From contig CM043789.1 of NCBI GenBank assembly GCA_023974075.1, positions 34,798,659-34,862,658 on the forward strand: a stretch of DNA of 64,000 nt. The letters run 5' to 3'. Position 1 is the first letter of the stretch; each line of letters starts with the position of its first letter. Source of the stretch: Chaenocephalus aceratus. Its lineage: Eukaryota; Chordata; Actinopteri; Perciformes; Channichthyidae. The notes beneath the pieces were generated by a model. The model had not been told where the DNA came from. It did no database searches and saw nothing but the letters and a program-made list of their open reading frames with translations. This document shows, piece after piece, positions 34,601 through 45,330 of this stretch. Made by a program: the position numbers and the translations under genes.

Positions 34601-37105
34601 AAATCAAGCCTCAACTTATTCAGTAATGGGAAACATACACAATTGAGATTCAAATTAACTAGGCTGTGTCTATGACAGAATGTGTTTAGTACAATAACTA
34701 GAGAGAGGTTAAAAGGGAGAGTATTTATCTCGATTGTTTTGACGTGATGAAGAGATGTCTGCCTTCTTCAATATAACTAGTTGGCCCTCTACTTACAGTG
34801 ATCAAAGCACCAAAAAAACCCACTCAAGGCTAAAGTCTCTTTCCAAAAATCATAACCGGTTTACTCAAGATAATCCACATACCTTGTTATGGGCAAATCA
34901 TTTAAGTAACTATTTTTGTGTCATGATGTCTGGAAAGAGACAATGCTCTTCAAACATGTTTCGTTTGCCATCTAGATCCATTGTACTTGAGAAAAGGCAG
35001 ACATCACGACCCATATCTCCAGGACAAAAACAATTAGATAAATAGCACTAAAGGTCATTTTGGGTTATCTGTCCCTTTAAGGCGCCTCATGACTTGAAGA
35101 CTAGTTATGCTTGCCCTCACATAAGAATGTCAGAATCAGTTTTATTACCAAGTAGGTTTACACATACAAGGAATTTGCTTTAGTTTAAGTATTGCATACA
35201 GAGACACAGAAAGAAGAATACGTAACCAAACATTTAAATAAGAAAATAGTACGATTATAAAAAGCTAAGACTAATGCAACAGATTAAAAAAAAGACAATC
35301 TTTTCCCACAAAATATAGTTCTGTGAACATACATGGAGGTTTCAGAAAGGTGCGCAGATTAACATACTTTACAGATAAAAAAAATGTACGTTGCAAATAA
35401 AGACACGTATACATATATGGTGTCTTTAGAAGCTGTTGTATGATCTTATAAAACACACATCATCCCTCCCGCTCTCCTACCTCTTTTCTCTCCTTTAGAT
35501 TGGTCACCATGACGATGGTGGCTGTGTTCTGCTCCCAGATCATACGCCAGTAGTCGTTCACCGTTTCCTCCTTCGGCCCTGAGAGACAGAAATGGATGCA
35601 GAAACTCAGAGGATAACTCAGGTAGTTTGTTTGCTATATGAACCACAGCAGCCATTGAAGGCACAATCCTGTCCTTACCTTGAGCTGCAATAAACTTATT
35701 CTTCTCTTGGTAACCCTGCAACAGAGAGCGTGAAACATGAGGGGTTAGGATGCACCACAAAATATTTAGAGCAGAATTGACTCTTGAATATGCGTGTACA
35801 CACATTTATAAAGGAGGCGTTGATGAAGTCAGAGTCCGGGACCCCCTCTAGAGACGAGAGATGCACCCTGGAGTGATCGTCTGGGGGAGGAAGAAGCAGA
35901 CGTAGTGAGAACAAGAAAATACAGAAAAGATGGAGCAATGAGAGAGCTGGACTGTAAATAACAGTTACTGCACATAAACACAACGCAGTACATCACATTG
36001 TAATGATTGCCATCTGTCAACTGGACTGATAAATGCGTCTGAAAGCTTGAAACAGCAGACATGATTTCAGAGTGCAGCTTTATTGATGCCAGTGAGTGTC
36101 AGTGTTGTCGCTCACATGGCAGGATGTTGACGTATCGGTTCTTTTCTTTATTCTCTTCCTTGGAAGCAGCGTCGACTGATGCCTGGATCGGGCAGACTGG
36201 CAGCGACTGAACAGAAACAATTAAATACATTCAGATAAGGGACGAGGCGCAGACAGAGGATATCCGTTTTTCATTTCTCTCTGTGTGACCTTGCACAGAC
36301 GGGACTGCTGTCTGCATCTGTCCGACATATCAATACAGATCAACGGTTTTTGTGTGAATGTGCTGCAGCAATAGGCTTATTATCTGAAACATGCAATTCA
36401 GTGAGATCTAATCATTTGGTTTCATAACATCTTGGAATAACCTTTACATTGACTTTGATATATTTTGAATGTTAACGTCTTGATTAAGTGTATTCTGACA
36501 ATAAGCAACTTTGGTGAAGTTAGCTATCTGTTACAACTGTTATTAATTACTTAACCTGTTTTAGCGATAATTTTGGCAAACTATTTTAAGCATTACTTTT
36601 GCTAATCATTCAAAACAAAGTTTAATGTAATGTCTAAACTGTTTATCCATATATCTGGGCTTACATGTTCAGTTGTTTATATAATTATAATTATTTCAAA
36701 AGTGTATCAGTTACTTTTGGTTATTTTACTTGATTGTAAATCCTCCTCTAGCTAATAGTTTGAATCAATAATCAATTTCTTTAAACTAACTATTTCAACT
36801 GCTCTGCTGGCTCGCTAATCAAGTTGCTATATGCTTAAAATATATATTAAAAATAAATGACATTCAATTTGTCTAGATTCGATCAATTACTTAAAATAAT
36901 CAAACTTTAAATGTCAACTGTTTATCCGTTTATCTGTTTAACTTGTCTGCTGGCTTGCCAACTAAGTTTTGATGCCCTACAAATCTAATTAGTAAAGCTT
37001 CTCTGCAGATACCCCCTACCCGACTACAGTAACCCCTGGCAGGGACTCTCTCTTAATTAGTACACGGATATGTGTAAAAGGTGATTATCAGGCTAGTGTT
37101 ATCAG

Positions 37106-37149
<44 letters not shown>

Positions 37150-40100
37150 TGTGTCGTACATTAAACTCCTCCCTGAAGAGCTTGTTGTCATCGGCCATGC
37201 GACGGTTCATGTCTTCCTCAAGTTTGTCAACATGAAGGGGCGGGTACTTCCTGTTTGTGCTGGGGGAGCGGGCCAATAGCGGGACGCTCTGGAGTTCTGT
37301 GCCGGCGGGCAGGAAGGGAGGAGGCAGGAGGTGAGGAGAGGAAGCATTTGAGGGGTGGATGAGAGACAGGTGGAGATAAAGAGAAAGGGGGTGAGATGCA
37401 TTACATCATGTTACTTCATCATGTGGGTGTCTGGTCTAAAGATGGCCACCAGAGGATGGTGTGGTTCAACACTGAGAGGGAGCAGACAGCAGCCCTGATG
37501 GTTAGGTAATCACAGCGAACAAAAGACGCTGACATGTTATCTTTAGCAAGAAAATCAATCAAGTCTTATCAGAAACTAGTCAGGGGAGCAAGTTTGGTCA
37601 AGTCAGCTGTACATATTTGCACAAAACTAACCAATAAATTCTCAGTGACAAACATCTGCAGACACATACAAAGCACACGGTAATGCACGTGATTTACCTG
37701 TTTCATCTGATCTACCATTGGTCAGTCTGAAGGAGTTCGAATGGCTTCCCGCCTGCTTGTACTTCTTAAACCTGTCGATCATCACACATCATATTAATAA
37801 ACACACACATACACACACAAACACTATATCTCACACACACATTGCTTTCAAGCCTCACAGCTGAATGCCAATCAGTCATTGCCATGGTAACAGGAGCACC
37901 TTAGGCCTTCGCCACAGGTCTGCAGCTTGTGTGCAGTCAGTGTGTAAGAACATCCACCAACCTGAGCATGTAGAGGATGATGATGATGAAGATGATAACC
38001 AGCAGGGAGGACAGGGCCACCATGACGGCTATGATGGGCATGTCATCAGACTGGTTGTTATCTACAGCAGACACGGAGAGAAGGAGAAGGGAGAATAAAT
38101 GGTTTGTACAATGCTGCTTTTGATTAAAAAAAATAATAATTAAAAAGGGTGTTTCGATACTCGAGGCTTGAGGCGAGTCAGTGTTTCGGTTTGACACAGA
38201 TGCCAAATTCTTTTGCCATTACCAAATGATTCTCTTATCACAATATTCCACACGAGTGGCTAAATGTTAATGTTGCATTAGTTAAACGATAGTTTTATCA
38301 AGAAATGATTAAATATAAACAGACCATAGACAAGTAATTTAACTACAATTTTACTGTTTTTATTTATAAATATGCGCAAAAGTCACTGAAGCAGCCAGGA
38401 AAGAGTCCGGCATACTGTATCAAACCTCAGCAGAACAAGAGACAACTTGTTCATTAGTGAACTTAAAAAAGGTGCCGTTTTGTGAATTTTGTTAGAATTT
38501 GATCAGAGCAAAGCTAGCATGCTGCACATGTTCAGTTGCTATGCTAAGCTAGGCAAAAAGAGCTCCTGGTGTGGCTTTATGTTTAATGCAACATATAGCT
38601 AAAGGGACTTTATAATGGGTTACATTTTAAAAGTCGTACACAAGACAGATTTACAACTTGGTTACATGTTGGAAGCGAGTAAAGACAACTAGGCGAGGTT
38701 ATAAAGTGATCTTTGCCTCTTATAACCCCAGCTGCAGCGCTCCTTTCCACAACGCTTATCCATGTTAATATTCCATTGACTTTCCGAAGAAAAAGGAAAC
38801 AAATGGACATGTGAAGTCCTTTTTGAGTGAACAGATAAATCACAGTTTAACCGGGGGGGGGGGGGGGGGGGGTGCGGTTATAAATGGTTATACCAAAGAT
38901 GACAGCAGACACAGGGCAGCGGTTAAAAGCAATGCTCGAGTATATGGGATGTTTGTGGTGGATCCTGTATGAATAATTCAGAGTGTAAATATTTCACACT
39001 TTCAGAAAAGCATGTGGTGCTGCTGTCTGGTGAAAAAGCACCGTGGTCACACAGGCTTAACACTACAAATTAAATATTACATGGGCCGAGTTATCTATTC
39101 TTTGTGAAGCCTCCTGTAGATTACAATAGCTGACCAATTGGTATCCGTTTCCACCATGCACGTGAGTTGAAGATAATCCTATATTCTTCCTGGTGACCTT
39201 TCACTGCTGCAGTTAACACAAAAGACATGAGATTGGCCTGGACAACAACAGGAGTTTGGTGCACAAAAAGCTGGCCCCTGTGTGCGTGCTGATGCCTGGC
39301 CTGTAAGACACACAACAAAAGAAGAGATATTTCTAGAAAACTGCACCGTGGTGGTGACAATGCAATGACTAAATCAGCTGTTCCATGGGCGGACTCACAA
39401 TTCAAGAAAGCTCTTAACGCTACACACAAAATGTGCTGCAAAGAATGCATCATTCCAATTCATGCTCCATGTGCACTTTCTGGGGGAAAGTAGTTTGGAA
39501 CGCCACCCAGTTTTGTTGCATTTTCAGGCAGAATTCCCAGGACTTTTCAGCGTTCACGCTCGGACAATGTGTACATTGAACAGAGCAGGAGCACAACAAC
39601 AGGCGGTGGGTATCATGTGGAAGTGGAATCGACACAGCCTTGACGGATCTAGGGCCATCTAGAACAGCTCTCCATACGAGGCAGCCAATGGGGGACAATA
39701 GACAATAACACCTAGGAAGCATGAGGTGATTATGATAAATAATGGACAGACAATATTAACCGTGCTCATCTGTGAATGTTGACGAGTCAGACATGTTTTG
39801 CTCTGCCAACAATAAATGATGCGTCACTTATGTTTGGTTAGGTCGGAGCTATAGAATATTAAAAAAACACATCATAGCCGTTCTTACCATTCGGTGTGCA
39901 TAAACTACAGGTTAGTCTTATTTAACAAAAATGTGAAACTATTTATCATATTATCAGTATTAGCCACAAGGTAATTATCATTTATTGAATTAAAAAATCC
40001 CTAAATTCAAATCATATACAAGCAACAGCGGGATAACTCAGAACATACCTGCTGTTTTTGTACTGGATGATGGAAAACATTCTCCAAACCAACCTGTCAC

Positions 40101-42621
40101 ATCGGGTAGTGATTTGCGTATTTCTTTACAATCACGTAATGAATAATGAATGTAAAAGCAAAGTTGTGGGTCATGTTTCACTCACAGGGATGGTCAGTAT
40201 CCCAACATAGAGCTGGAAGAATGTTCTTTTGCTTCACTGTTTGAATAACTAATTCCTTAATGCTCTTAATGCCTTTTATTTTTGTAAAGCACTTTGAGTC
40301 ACTTGTATTGAAAGGTGCAATATGCCTTGTAATGTTAAAACCTAAACTCAAACACAGCATTGCAGGACTTTACATAGACATCCTTCTTCAACACGGTTTT
40401 AGCTTTAAAATAACAGCTTTTGGCTTTTTGTGTCTCGTTTGGTTTGGTGGATCTTTGATTTATGAGGACGGCTGCTCAAATGCAGGTGTGTCACATCAGG
40501 ATATTTCCAGCGCTGCTACAAAGGAGTCTAAAAGCAGGAACGTGTCCAACTATCTAAAATATTAACGGTGGACTCTTGACCAGAAAGCTCAAATGCTGGC
40601 TCTTCGTCGCTGCTGCTTCCAGGCTGCATGAATAACACACAGCTAGATGACACGCTTATGTGGTTCGACAGTCCACCGTCAATCTGTGATGTTTATATAT
40701 CCCACTAAGCCTCGTTTCCTTGTTGCTTCCCTTAACCTTTAGAGTTCTTCTGCTTTAGTTAAGCCCTGTTCAATGTAGACGTGCAATGTGTCTCGAATGA
40801 TGTGACGACAAGTGACGGCTCTAAATACATGCTTGAATGCATCCAAAATGTGTTGAGATTTCTAGCTACATTTAGAAGTGACACATAAGCACACATGAAA
40901 TGACCTCCCAGCCATCTTTATAGTTTGCTCAAAGGAGGAAAAGACCTCCTTGAGGCGGTTATACACAGCTGATCTGCCAGTGACAAAAAACTTGGATAAA
41001 AACAACCACTACAAGAAGAGTCAACAAGCTAGTTTGTGTAGTTTTTTCCAGCAAACCAAGACACATCTTATCATGACACAATCCAGAGATACCTGGGTAC
41101 AACACACCAGCCCTGGTGATTCCCCTCACTTCTCTGAATGACTCTGAACAACTGAACTTAATGTGAGAATGGTAACTGTGATTGCAGTACCCACGCCATG
41201 GTAAGTGGGAGTGTTTTTCCATTCAAGATAAAGATGAGTCACAGCCTCTCTGATCACAACTCGACATGTCTTTTCGCGTCACGATGTTCTGGTCTATTGA
41301 GGCTTAAATTGGTGGATTACTGTCCATCTCTGTGTATATGAGTTGTCCCTTTATGATTAGGAACAGGTGCTGCAGGATTCTAGTCCTCTTACATGTAGTG
41401 TTCGATTATAATGGTTTGTGTGCAAAGTGTTGGAGATATTGGTTGTAGACAACAATTCTAAAGCAATGTCTCTTTAAAGAAATCATGACGTTAGTCGAGA
41501 AAATCCACAGACTTGTTGTGAATAGTTTCATGCAGGAACTATATTCTCCTTGCCGAACTGCACATGCCAACTGTATTACACGCATCTAGTCAAGGACAAG
41601 ATGCGTGATGTAACATTGAAGATGTAGAAATTAACAAGCTCCTCGTCAACTGAGCCGTTACGTCGGCTAGCTCAGGTGAACTCAGGTGAGTCTCTCATCC
41701 AGATGCATGCTTCCTTCTTCGCAGCGATACATTTAGGGGTGTAGTTCATTAGAAAGAAAATAGTTCCTAATGAAACTGCTCACAACAAGGTCTGTGGATT
41801 ATGTCGAGTTAATGTGTCATGATTTCTGAGTCATTCAAATGTGTTTTTGATGCACCACAAGCAAACGTCATCTAGAGAAGGCAATTTTGGGGTAAGCTGT
41901 CCCACAAAACCGCTTCAGGGTGGACTTTCCCTCCAGATAAGTCAAGAGTATAATGTTCTCTCACATTAAATAAACTGAGCACCCTGAATATACACTCACC
42001 ATGTGGGCTGGTGTCTGAGGTGAACCCCATCCCGGGTTCTGTGGTGGTCTCCGGCTCCAAATTGAATATATCCTCATTGTCATAATCTGGAGTTGGGGTT
42101 TCTGGAGGGAAGGCCGTGGTCTCGTTGTCTCCCCCCGCCGGGATGGGAGGAGGGAGGGGCTCGGTGCTCGGTGGTGCCGCGGGGGCATCGGTTGGAGCCG
42201 GAGGTGAGGGGGCGGGGATCGGTAACAGCGCGGTGGCATTCGGACCTGGCAGTTGTACATCCTCCTCACCAGCTGGTGGGCCTGTGGTTGTTTCTTCTGT
42301 TGTTGTTGTTATTATTATTGTCGTCACCGGGATGACTGTGGGGGCGAGCGTTGTGGGTGGGCCTGTGGGGGCTTGTGTGTGTGCCACTGTGAAGTTGAGG
42401 GAGGGAGCGGCAGGGGGGTCTGTGGGTTTGGCAGTGATACTTGGAGGACCTGGAAATTATAATGAAGAAAAAAGAAGAACATTTAAGTTTCTTAATTCAA
42501 CCCTTGCAATTGTGAGTAAAGGGATTTCAGATAAGTGGTTCTTACTTGTGATGGGGACATGATCCTGGGCTGAGGCCCCGAGGGCGAGAGCGAGCAGCAG
42601 GAGCAGGGGACACACACCCAT
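26814..42621 (-). CDS. ptpra: Receptor-type tyrosine-protein phosphatase alpha
   Basis: Twenty coding exons, 835 aa, all in phase: 42621-42546, 42449-42000, 38061-37962, 37771-37698, 37296-37160, 36206-36116, 35880-35804, 35715-35679, 35578-35481, 34567-34448, 32828-32662, 32575-32440, 32359-32210, 31584-31491, 31387-31311, 31175-31041, 29660-29535, 28824-28673, 28270-28135, 26888-26814. Signal peptide ([18 protein letters not shown]), then a Thr/Pro-rich, probably glycosylated ectodomain of about 155 residues, then a membrane span near residues 184-206. Phosphatase domain D1 has WPD and the catalytic CSAGVGRTG (Cys near 475). D2 has WPE in place of WPD and CSAGAGRTG (Cys near 765), the hallmark of the weakly active alpha/epsilon D2. 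It ends DYANFK, the Grb2-binding tyrosine of PTPRA. The enzyme activates Src-family kinases by removing their inhibitory C-terminal phosphate. The PTPRE alternative is excluded by the tail and gnrh2 linkage. Confidence 0.97.
28135..28270 (-). CDS. ptpra: ptpra D2 signature exon
   Basis: The exon starts within the second active-site motif ([12 protein letters not shown], split after the first two bases of the serine codon) and ends PHMVQTL. The acceptor has no ordinary pyrimidine tract: a (TG)n run ending in gcgcacag takes its place. Confidence 0.93.
28271..28302. repeat. (CA)n at a ptpra acceptor
   Basis: On the transcript strand it is (TG)n running into the acceptor of the exon 28270-28135. 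Confidence 0.95.
28633..28668. repeat. (GT)n at a ptpra donor
   Basis: Begins four bases inside the intron after the exon 28824-28673; on the transcript strand the donor GTAAAC runs straight into (AC)n. Confidence 0.95.
29801..30725 (+). mobile_element. TTAA-type element, right end missing
   Basis: Starts after TTAA (29797-29800) with AGGTGGGGTAGGTAAGTTTC and shares almost all of its first 320 bases, and its 30628-30725 part, with the complete copy at 51832-52275. The right inverted repeat is absent. About 500 bases in the middle (roughly 30130-30625) have no counterpart in the other copy and begin GGGAAA and end TTTCCC with TTA on both sides, so they may be a further insertion. It lies in a ptpra intron. 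Confidence 0.7.
31200..31310 (-). other. ptpra: Short ptpra intron with purine-rich repeat
   Basis: Contains the G/A-only run ggggggagggagggagggaggg (31216-31237 area), which is C/T-only in the transcript and acts as a pyrimidine-rich tract well inside the intron. Confidence 0.6.
33026..34437. mobile_element. Degraded hAT-like element in a ptpra intron
   Basis: Inverted ends CAGGGTTTCCCACA and TGTGGGAAACACTG, with the subterminal 'caagtatatttca' also mirrored at both ends. Only AAAGT of an 8-bp duplication can still be matched. The right end is 10 bases from the exon at 34567-34448, so it practically forms the 5' splice region. Inside lie a tRNA-type SINE and another repeat whose left part begins 'tcctggactggccatcgggagg'. 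Confidence 0.65.
33272..33482 (-). mobile_element. tRNA-derived SINE
   Basis: On the minus strand it reads as a tRNA-like head (gtcgatagggacttggcttgg, with a B-box-like agttcaattcccg), then the body 'gaggtgtccctgagcaaggcacc' and a tail matching 'gatgggtcaaatgcagag'. The same family appears in plus orientation at 63685-63895. The 76-codon open frame over it on the plus strand is not a gene. Confidence 0.72.
35125..35215. repeat. Fragment of a common fish interspersed repeat
   Basis: The text 'tcagaatcagttttattaccaagtaggtttacacatacaaggaatttgc' resembles a widely repeated fish retroelement end. Only this fragment is present, in a ptpra intron. Assignment to a family is not possible by eye. Confidence 0.45.
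37110..37154. repeat. (GT)n beside a ptpra donor
   Basis: Lies five bases inside the intron following the exon 37296-37160; the transcript reads GTACGACACACACAC. Confidence 0.95.
38062..41999 (-). other. ptpra: Large ptpra intron before the membrane exon
   Basis: Nearly 4 kb without supported coding sequence or clear transposon ends. It has a 20-base G run at 38853-38872. It could hold regulatory sequence; nothing can be named. Confidence 0.6.
38853..38872. repeat. Poly-G run
   Basis: Twenty consecutive G on the plus strand, C in the ptpra transcript. Such runs form quadruplexes on the G strand and vary in length. Confidence 0.97.
42000..42449 (-). CDS. ptpra: ptpra ectodomain exon
   Basis: One 450-base exon encodes nearly the whole extracellular part: proline, threonine and alanine make up most of it, with several N-glycosylation sequons (NFT, NAT, NET) and runs such as [14 protein letters not shown]. 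This mucin-like composition suits the short O-glycosylated ectodomain of RPTP-alpha, which evolves fast. The opposite strand is also open for over 140 codons (42116-42562), a composition artefact. Confidence 0.93.
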
Positions 42622-42871
42622 TCTGCCCTACATGGAGGGTGAACAACAAAAGGGACAAGAGGGTCAGACACAGGAACAAATCTCATTAAGTTCAATAACA
42701 CTGGCTACCAAGGCCATGTCGTGTTGTTATGATTTATGTGCTTTATAATCCCCTATGTATTTATTCAATTCTTCAATCCTAATCCCATCTCATTTTAGGA
42801 AGGTAATACTCGAACATTTGAAATGAAATACTTGCATAACATTAGCCTGTGTGTGACGAATGCTGGTTTAC

Positions 42872-42919
42872 CTGAAGAAGCGAAGTTGGCATCAATCACT
42901 CATTCGCTCAGCGGGGGTC
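42872..42919 (-). other. ptpra: Noncoding 5' exon of ptpra with overlapping start codons
   Basis: Acceptor TTCTAG and donor CAG|GTAAAC bound 48 bases that would join directly to the first coding exon (acceptor ATGTAG at 42628). The exon reads ATGAGTGATTGATGCC: a three-codon upstream frame whose stop overlaps a second ATG. That second ATG is in frame with the main start nine codons later. The main start has the better context (A at -3, G at +4). Existence of the exon rests on splice signals alone. Confidence 0.5.
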
Positions 42920-43247
42920 CTAGAAGAAAAATGAAAGACGTCATTATTTTGTTTTGCTTTGACAGTCTGAAAATATATGATTTATTTACTAAATCCTAGC
43001 TGAATACTTTTGCAAGATCAGTATCAAGATGAATAATGTAGGACAGCTTTATTTTGAGACACAGACAGAAATATGAGGCCTGTTCAGAAAATAAAAATGT
43101 TAGTATGCCAAGTATCTTCCCTAAAAAATTTATTAATATCATCTAGCAACTTCTAGAAGAATCATGCCATGCTCATATGCCCATCAAATGTTTTTATTTA
43201 AAAAAAAAAAATTGTTTAAATGAATTAACTCAAAGTTTATTTAAAAC
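42920..43247. other. ptpra: Upstream spacer or 5' intron of ptpra
   Basis: AT-rich, nothing recognised. Because the 42919 exon has an acceptor, the true ptpra promoter must lie further right, possibly beyond the transposon cluster. Confidence 0.5.
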
Positions 43248-43594
43248 TTAAAGGAGACCTATCATGCTATATTTCAATAATATATTGTAGGGCCATACCT
43301 ATATAAAAAGGTATATGTATGTATACGTTTTCTTTTTCAAAATACCAAACAGATCATGCATTTTAGCCATGCCTCATTTCGCTCTATTTTGCTCTCCTCC
43401 ACCCCTGTCTTTGCTGCAGCTGACCACACCCCCCTGCAAAGGAGGGGGCCGAGTTAGAGCAGCATGTTACCATGCTGTTACCATGCCGGCAACCTCTCAT
43501 TCCCCTGATAGGTGGAGAGTTGCCCATATAGATCCGTTAAAGCCCCGTTTTTAGAGATTTGGGTATGGAGGAAAAGAGAGAGGGTTGTGTTTTC

Positions 43595-44200
43595 CAGAGG
43601 TGGAACTCGAGTCACATGACTTGACTCGAGTCGCATATTTTTGGACTTGAGACTTGCTTGACTAACATTGATAAAAGACTTGACTTGGACTTGGTATTCA
43701 TGACTTGAGACTTGACTTATGCTTGAGACAGATGACTTGAAAGGACTTGACTTTTTAAAATTAAATATTTGCGTTTGTTTTTGTATTGAGATATTACATT
43801 TAGTTTTTTCGAAACGTGATTATAGCGCCATGCGTGCAAACCTAGCAACCCACTAGACGGCAGGAGTGTCAGTTAACATGGCAGCGGCTAGCTTTAATCC
43901 AAAAATAGTCAAGTTTGGATTCAAGGATTATTTTGTTGACGCTAATAAGAAGAGAACAGCGGTATGCAGGGCCTGCAGCATAAAGATCAGTGACACGACC
44001 ACCACAACATCCAACTTCATTCGTCACTACAAAAAACCCCACAGAGAAAGGTGTGTGAATGTGTTGTGTTAGCTAGAAAGCTAACGTTAAGTTTAAACTA
44101 CGTTCGACTTGGTTTGAAATCGATTAAGCAAAGAGAAGACAAAATGGTAAATGAACACTAGAACCGCCAAGGGATTCATTTAATACTGACGGGCTGTCAG

Positions 44201-44279
<79 letters not shown>

Positions 44280-44969
44280 GAGATGCCTCGTTTATTTCCC
44301 GTGTTATTATCAGAAGTTACTGTAAACTTTTGAATAATGTAGTTCATCTACTTTTAGTAGTTTGTTTAAATGTTTTAATTATGTTGTTTTGTTTGTAGAA
44401 GTGCATAATTCCTTGATTTATTGTAAAATGAATCTGAACTTTTTGATCCGTTATGATGATAAACTGAAGCAATTTCTAAATGAATTAACTGAGTTTTAAA
44501 TCGTCCTAATTAGTTTATAAGGAAATTATAAAGAGGAACAAATTAAATGATTTGAAAATGATATCTATGTAGGTGCTGACGCTGCTGGCGGTTCTAGTGT
44601 TAACACACATTTAAATTAAATATAGTGTAATGGAAAATGCCATATATGATTTTCTTACCTGGAACTCTGCCTTTTTGAACAGACTTTTTGAGTCCTCGCT
44701 TTATTGTCTGCAGTTAATAGGAATCTAATATGATTGTCATTGGTCTAAATTAGATTTCAAATGATTAACTGTGTATGTAATGAAGATCATAGTGTGGGTT
44801 GAATCCATTTTCATAACCACTGTCTTTTAACTGATTTAAATGCGGAAACTGGGCTTATTCATCAGAATTGCTTGACTCACCACAGTGACTTGGGACTTGC
44901 TTGATACTTGTAGGTCAAGACTTGAGACTTGCTCATGACTTGCACATGTAGGACTTACTCCCACCTCTG
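43595..44969 (+). mobile_element. Non-autonomous hAT element with BED-finger exon
   Basis: Ends CAGAGGTGGAACTCG and AGTCCTAC...CCACCTCTG, flanked by the exact 8-bp duplication gtgttttc (43587-43594 and 44970-44977). An open frame at 43866-44072 encodes a BED zinc finger: VCRACSIKI, then NFIRHYKKPH, i.e. CxxC...HxxxxH. The main DDE/hATC transposase is missing. Both flanks are filled with 'gacttga' repeats, and a (GA)n tract at 44200-44275 lies inside. Confidence 0.9.
44200..44275. repeat. (GA)n microsatellite
   Basis: Almost pure purine tract of 76 bases in the hAT element; a possible triplex-forming mirror repeat. Confidence 0.97.
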
Positions 44970-45059
44970 GTGTTTTCTGACACTTGGTGAGTTCCCTGAC
45001 ACACCGGGGACACATATTCATGTGTAAAAGGTACAACCCCCTTTAAGGAATCATCTATT

Positions 45060-45330
45060 GTTTGTAGCCTATATTTATCCAGGAGAAATCCCATTGAGAT
45101 CAACAATCTCTTTTTCAAGGGAGATCTGCAGCACATTGGTTACACATGTAAACATAAATGCAACAGAAAACAAAATAGGACGTCATACAACATAATTTAC
45201 AGGGGTACAATTTACAAACCTATTCATAATGACAGGTACCAAGAGTATCAAATATAAATTTCATCCAGCCGAGCTTTAAAATGATGCAGGGGAACCAAAA
45301 TGCTCAGTGTTCCAAGCTAGAGGAGCTGCG
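45060..45330. repeat. Common fish repeat fragment
   Basis: The text 'tatttatccaggagaaatcccattgagatcaacaatctc' and what follows resembles a widespread fish repeat. Only a fragment; the family cannot be fixed by eye. Confidence 0.45.

Larger units (their letters stand above)
43252..45042. mobile_element. TTAA-flanked element hosting an hAT insertion
   Basis: TTAA occurs at 43248-43251 and 45043-45046. The left part reads AGGAGACCTATCATGC, and the right end complements to AGGGGGTTGTACC, a weak inverted repeat. The body is split by the hAT element at 43595-44969. Family assignment (piggyBac-like) is tentative. Confidence 0.45.

Noticed and set aside
42093..42562. Plus-strand frames over the ptpra ectodomain exon, up to 148 codons
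   Set aside because: Antisense of a Pro/Thr/Ala-rich exon, lacking stops for compositional reasons; the minus-strand exon has splice sites and phase.
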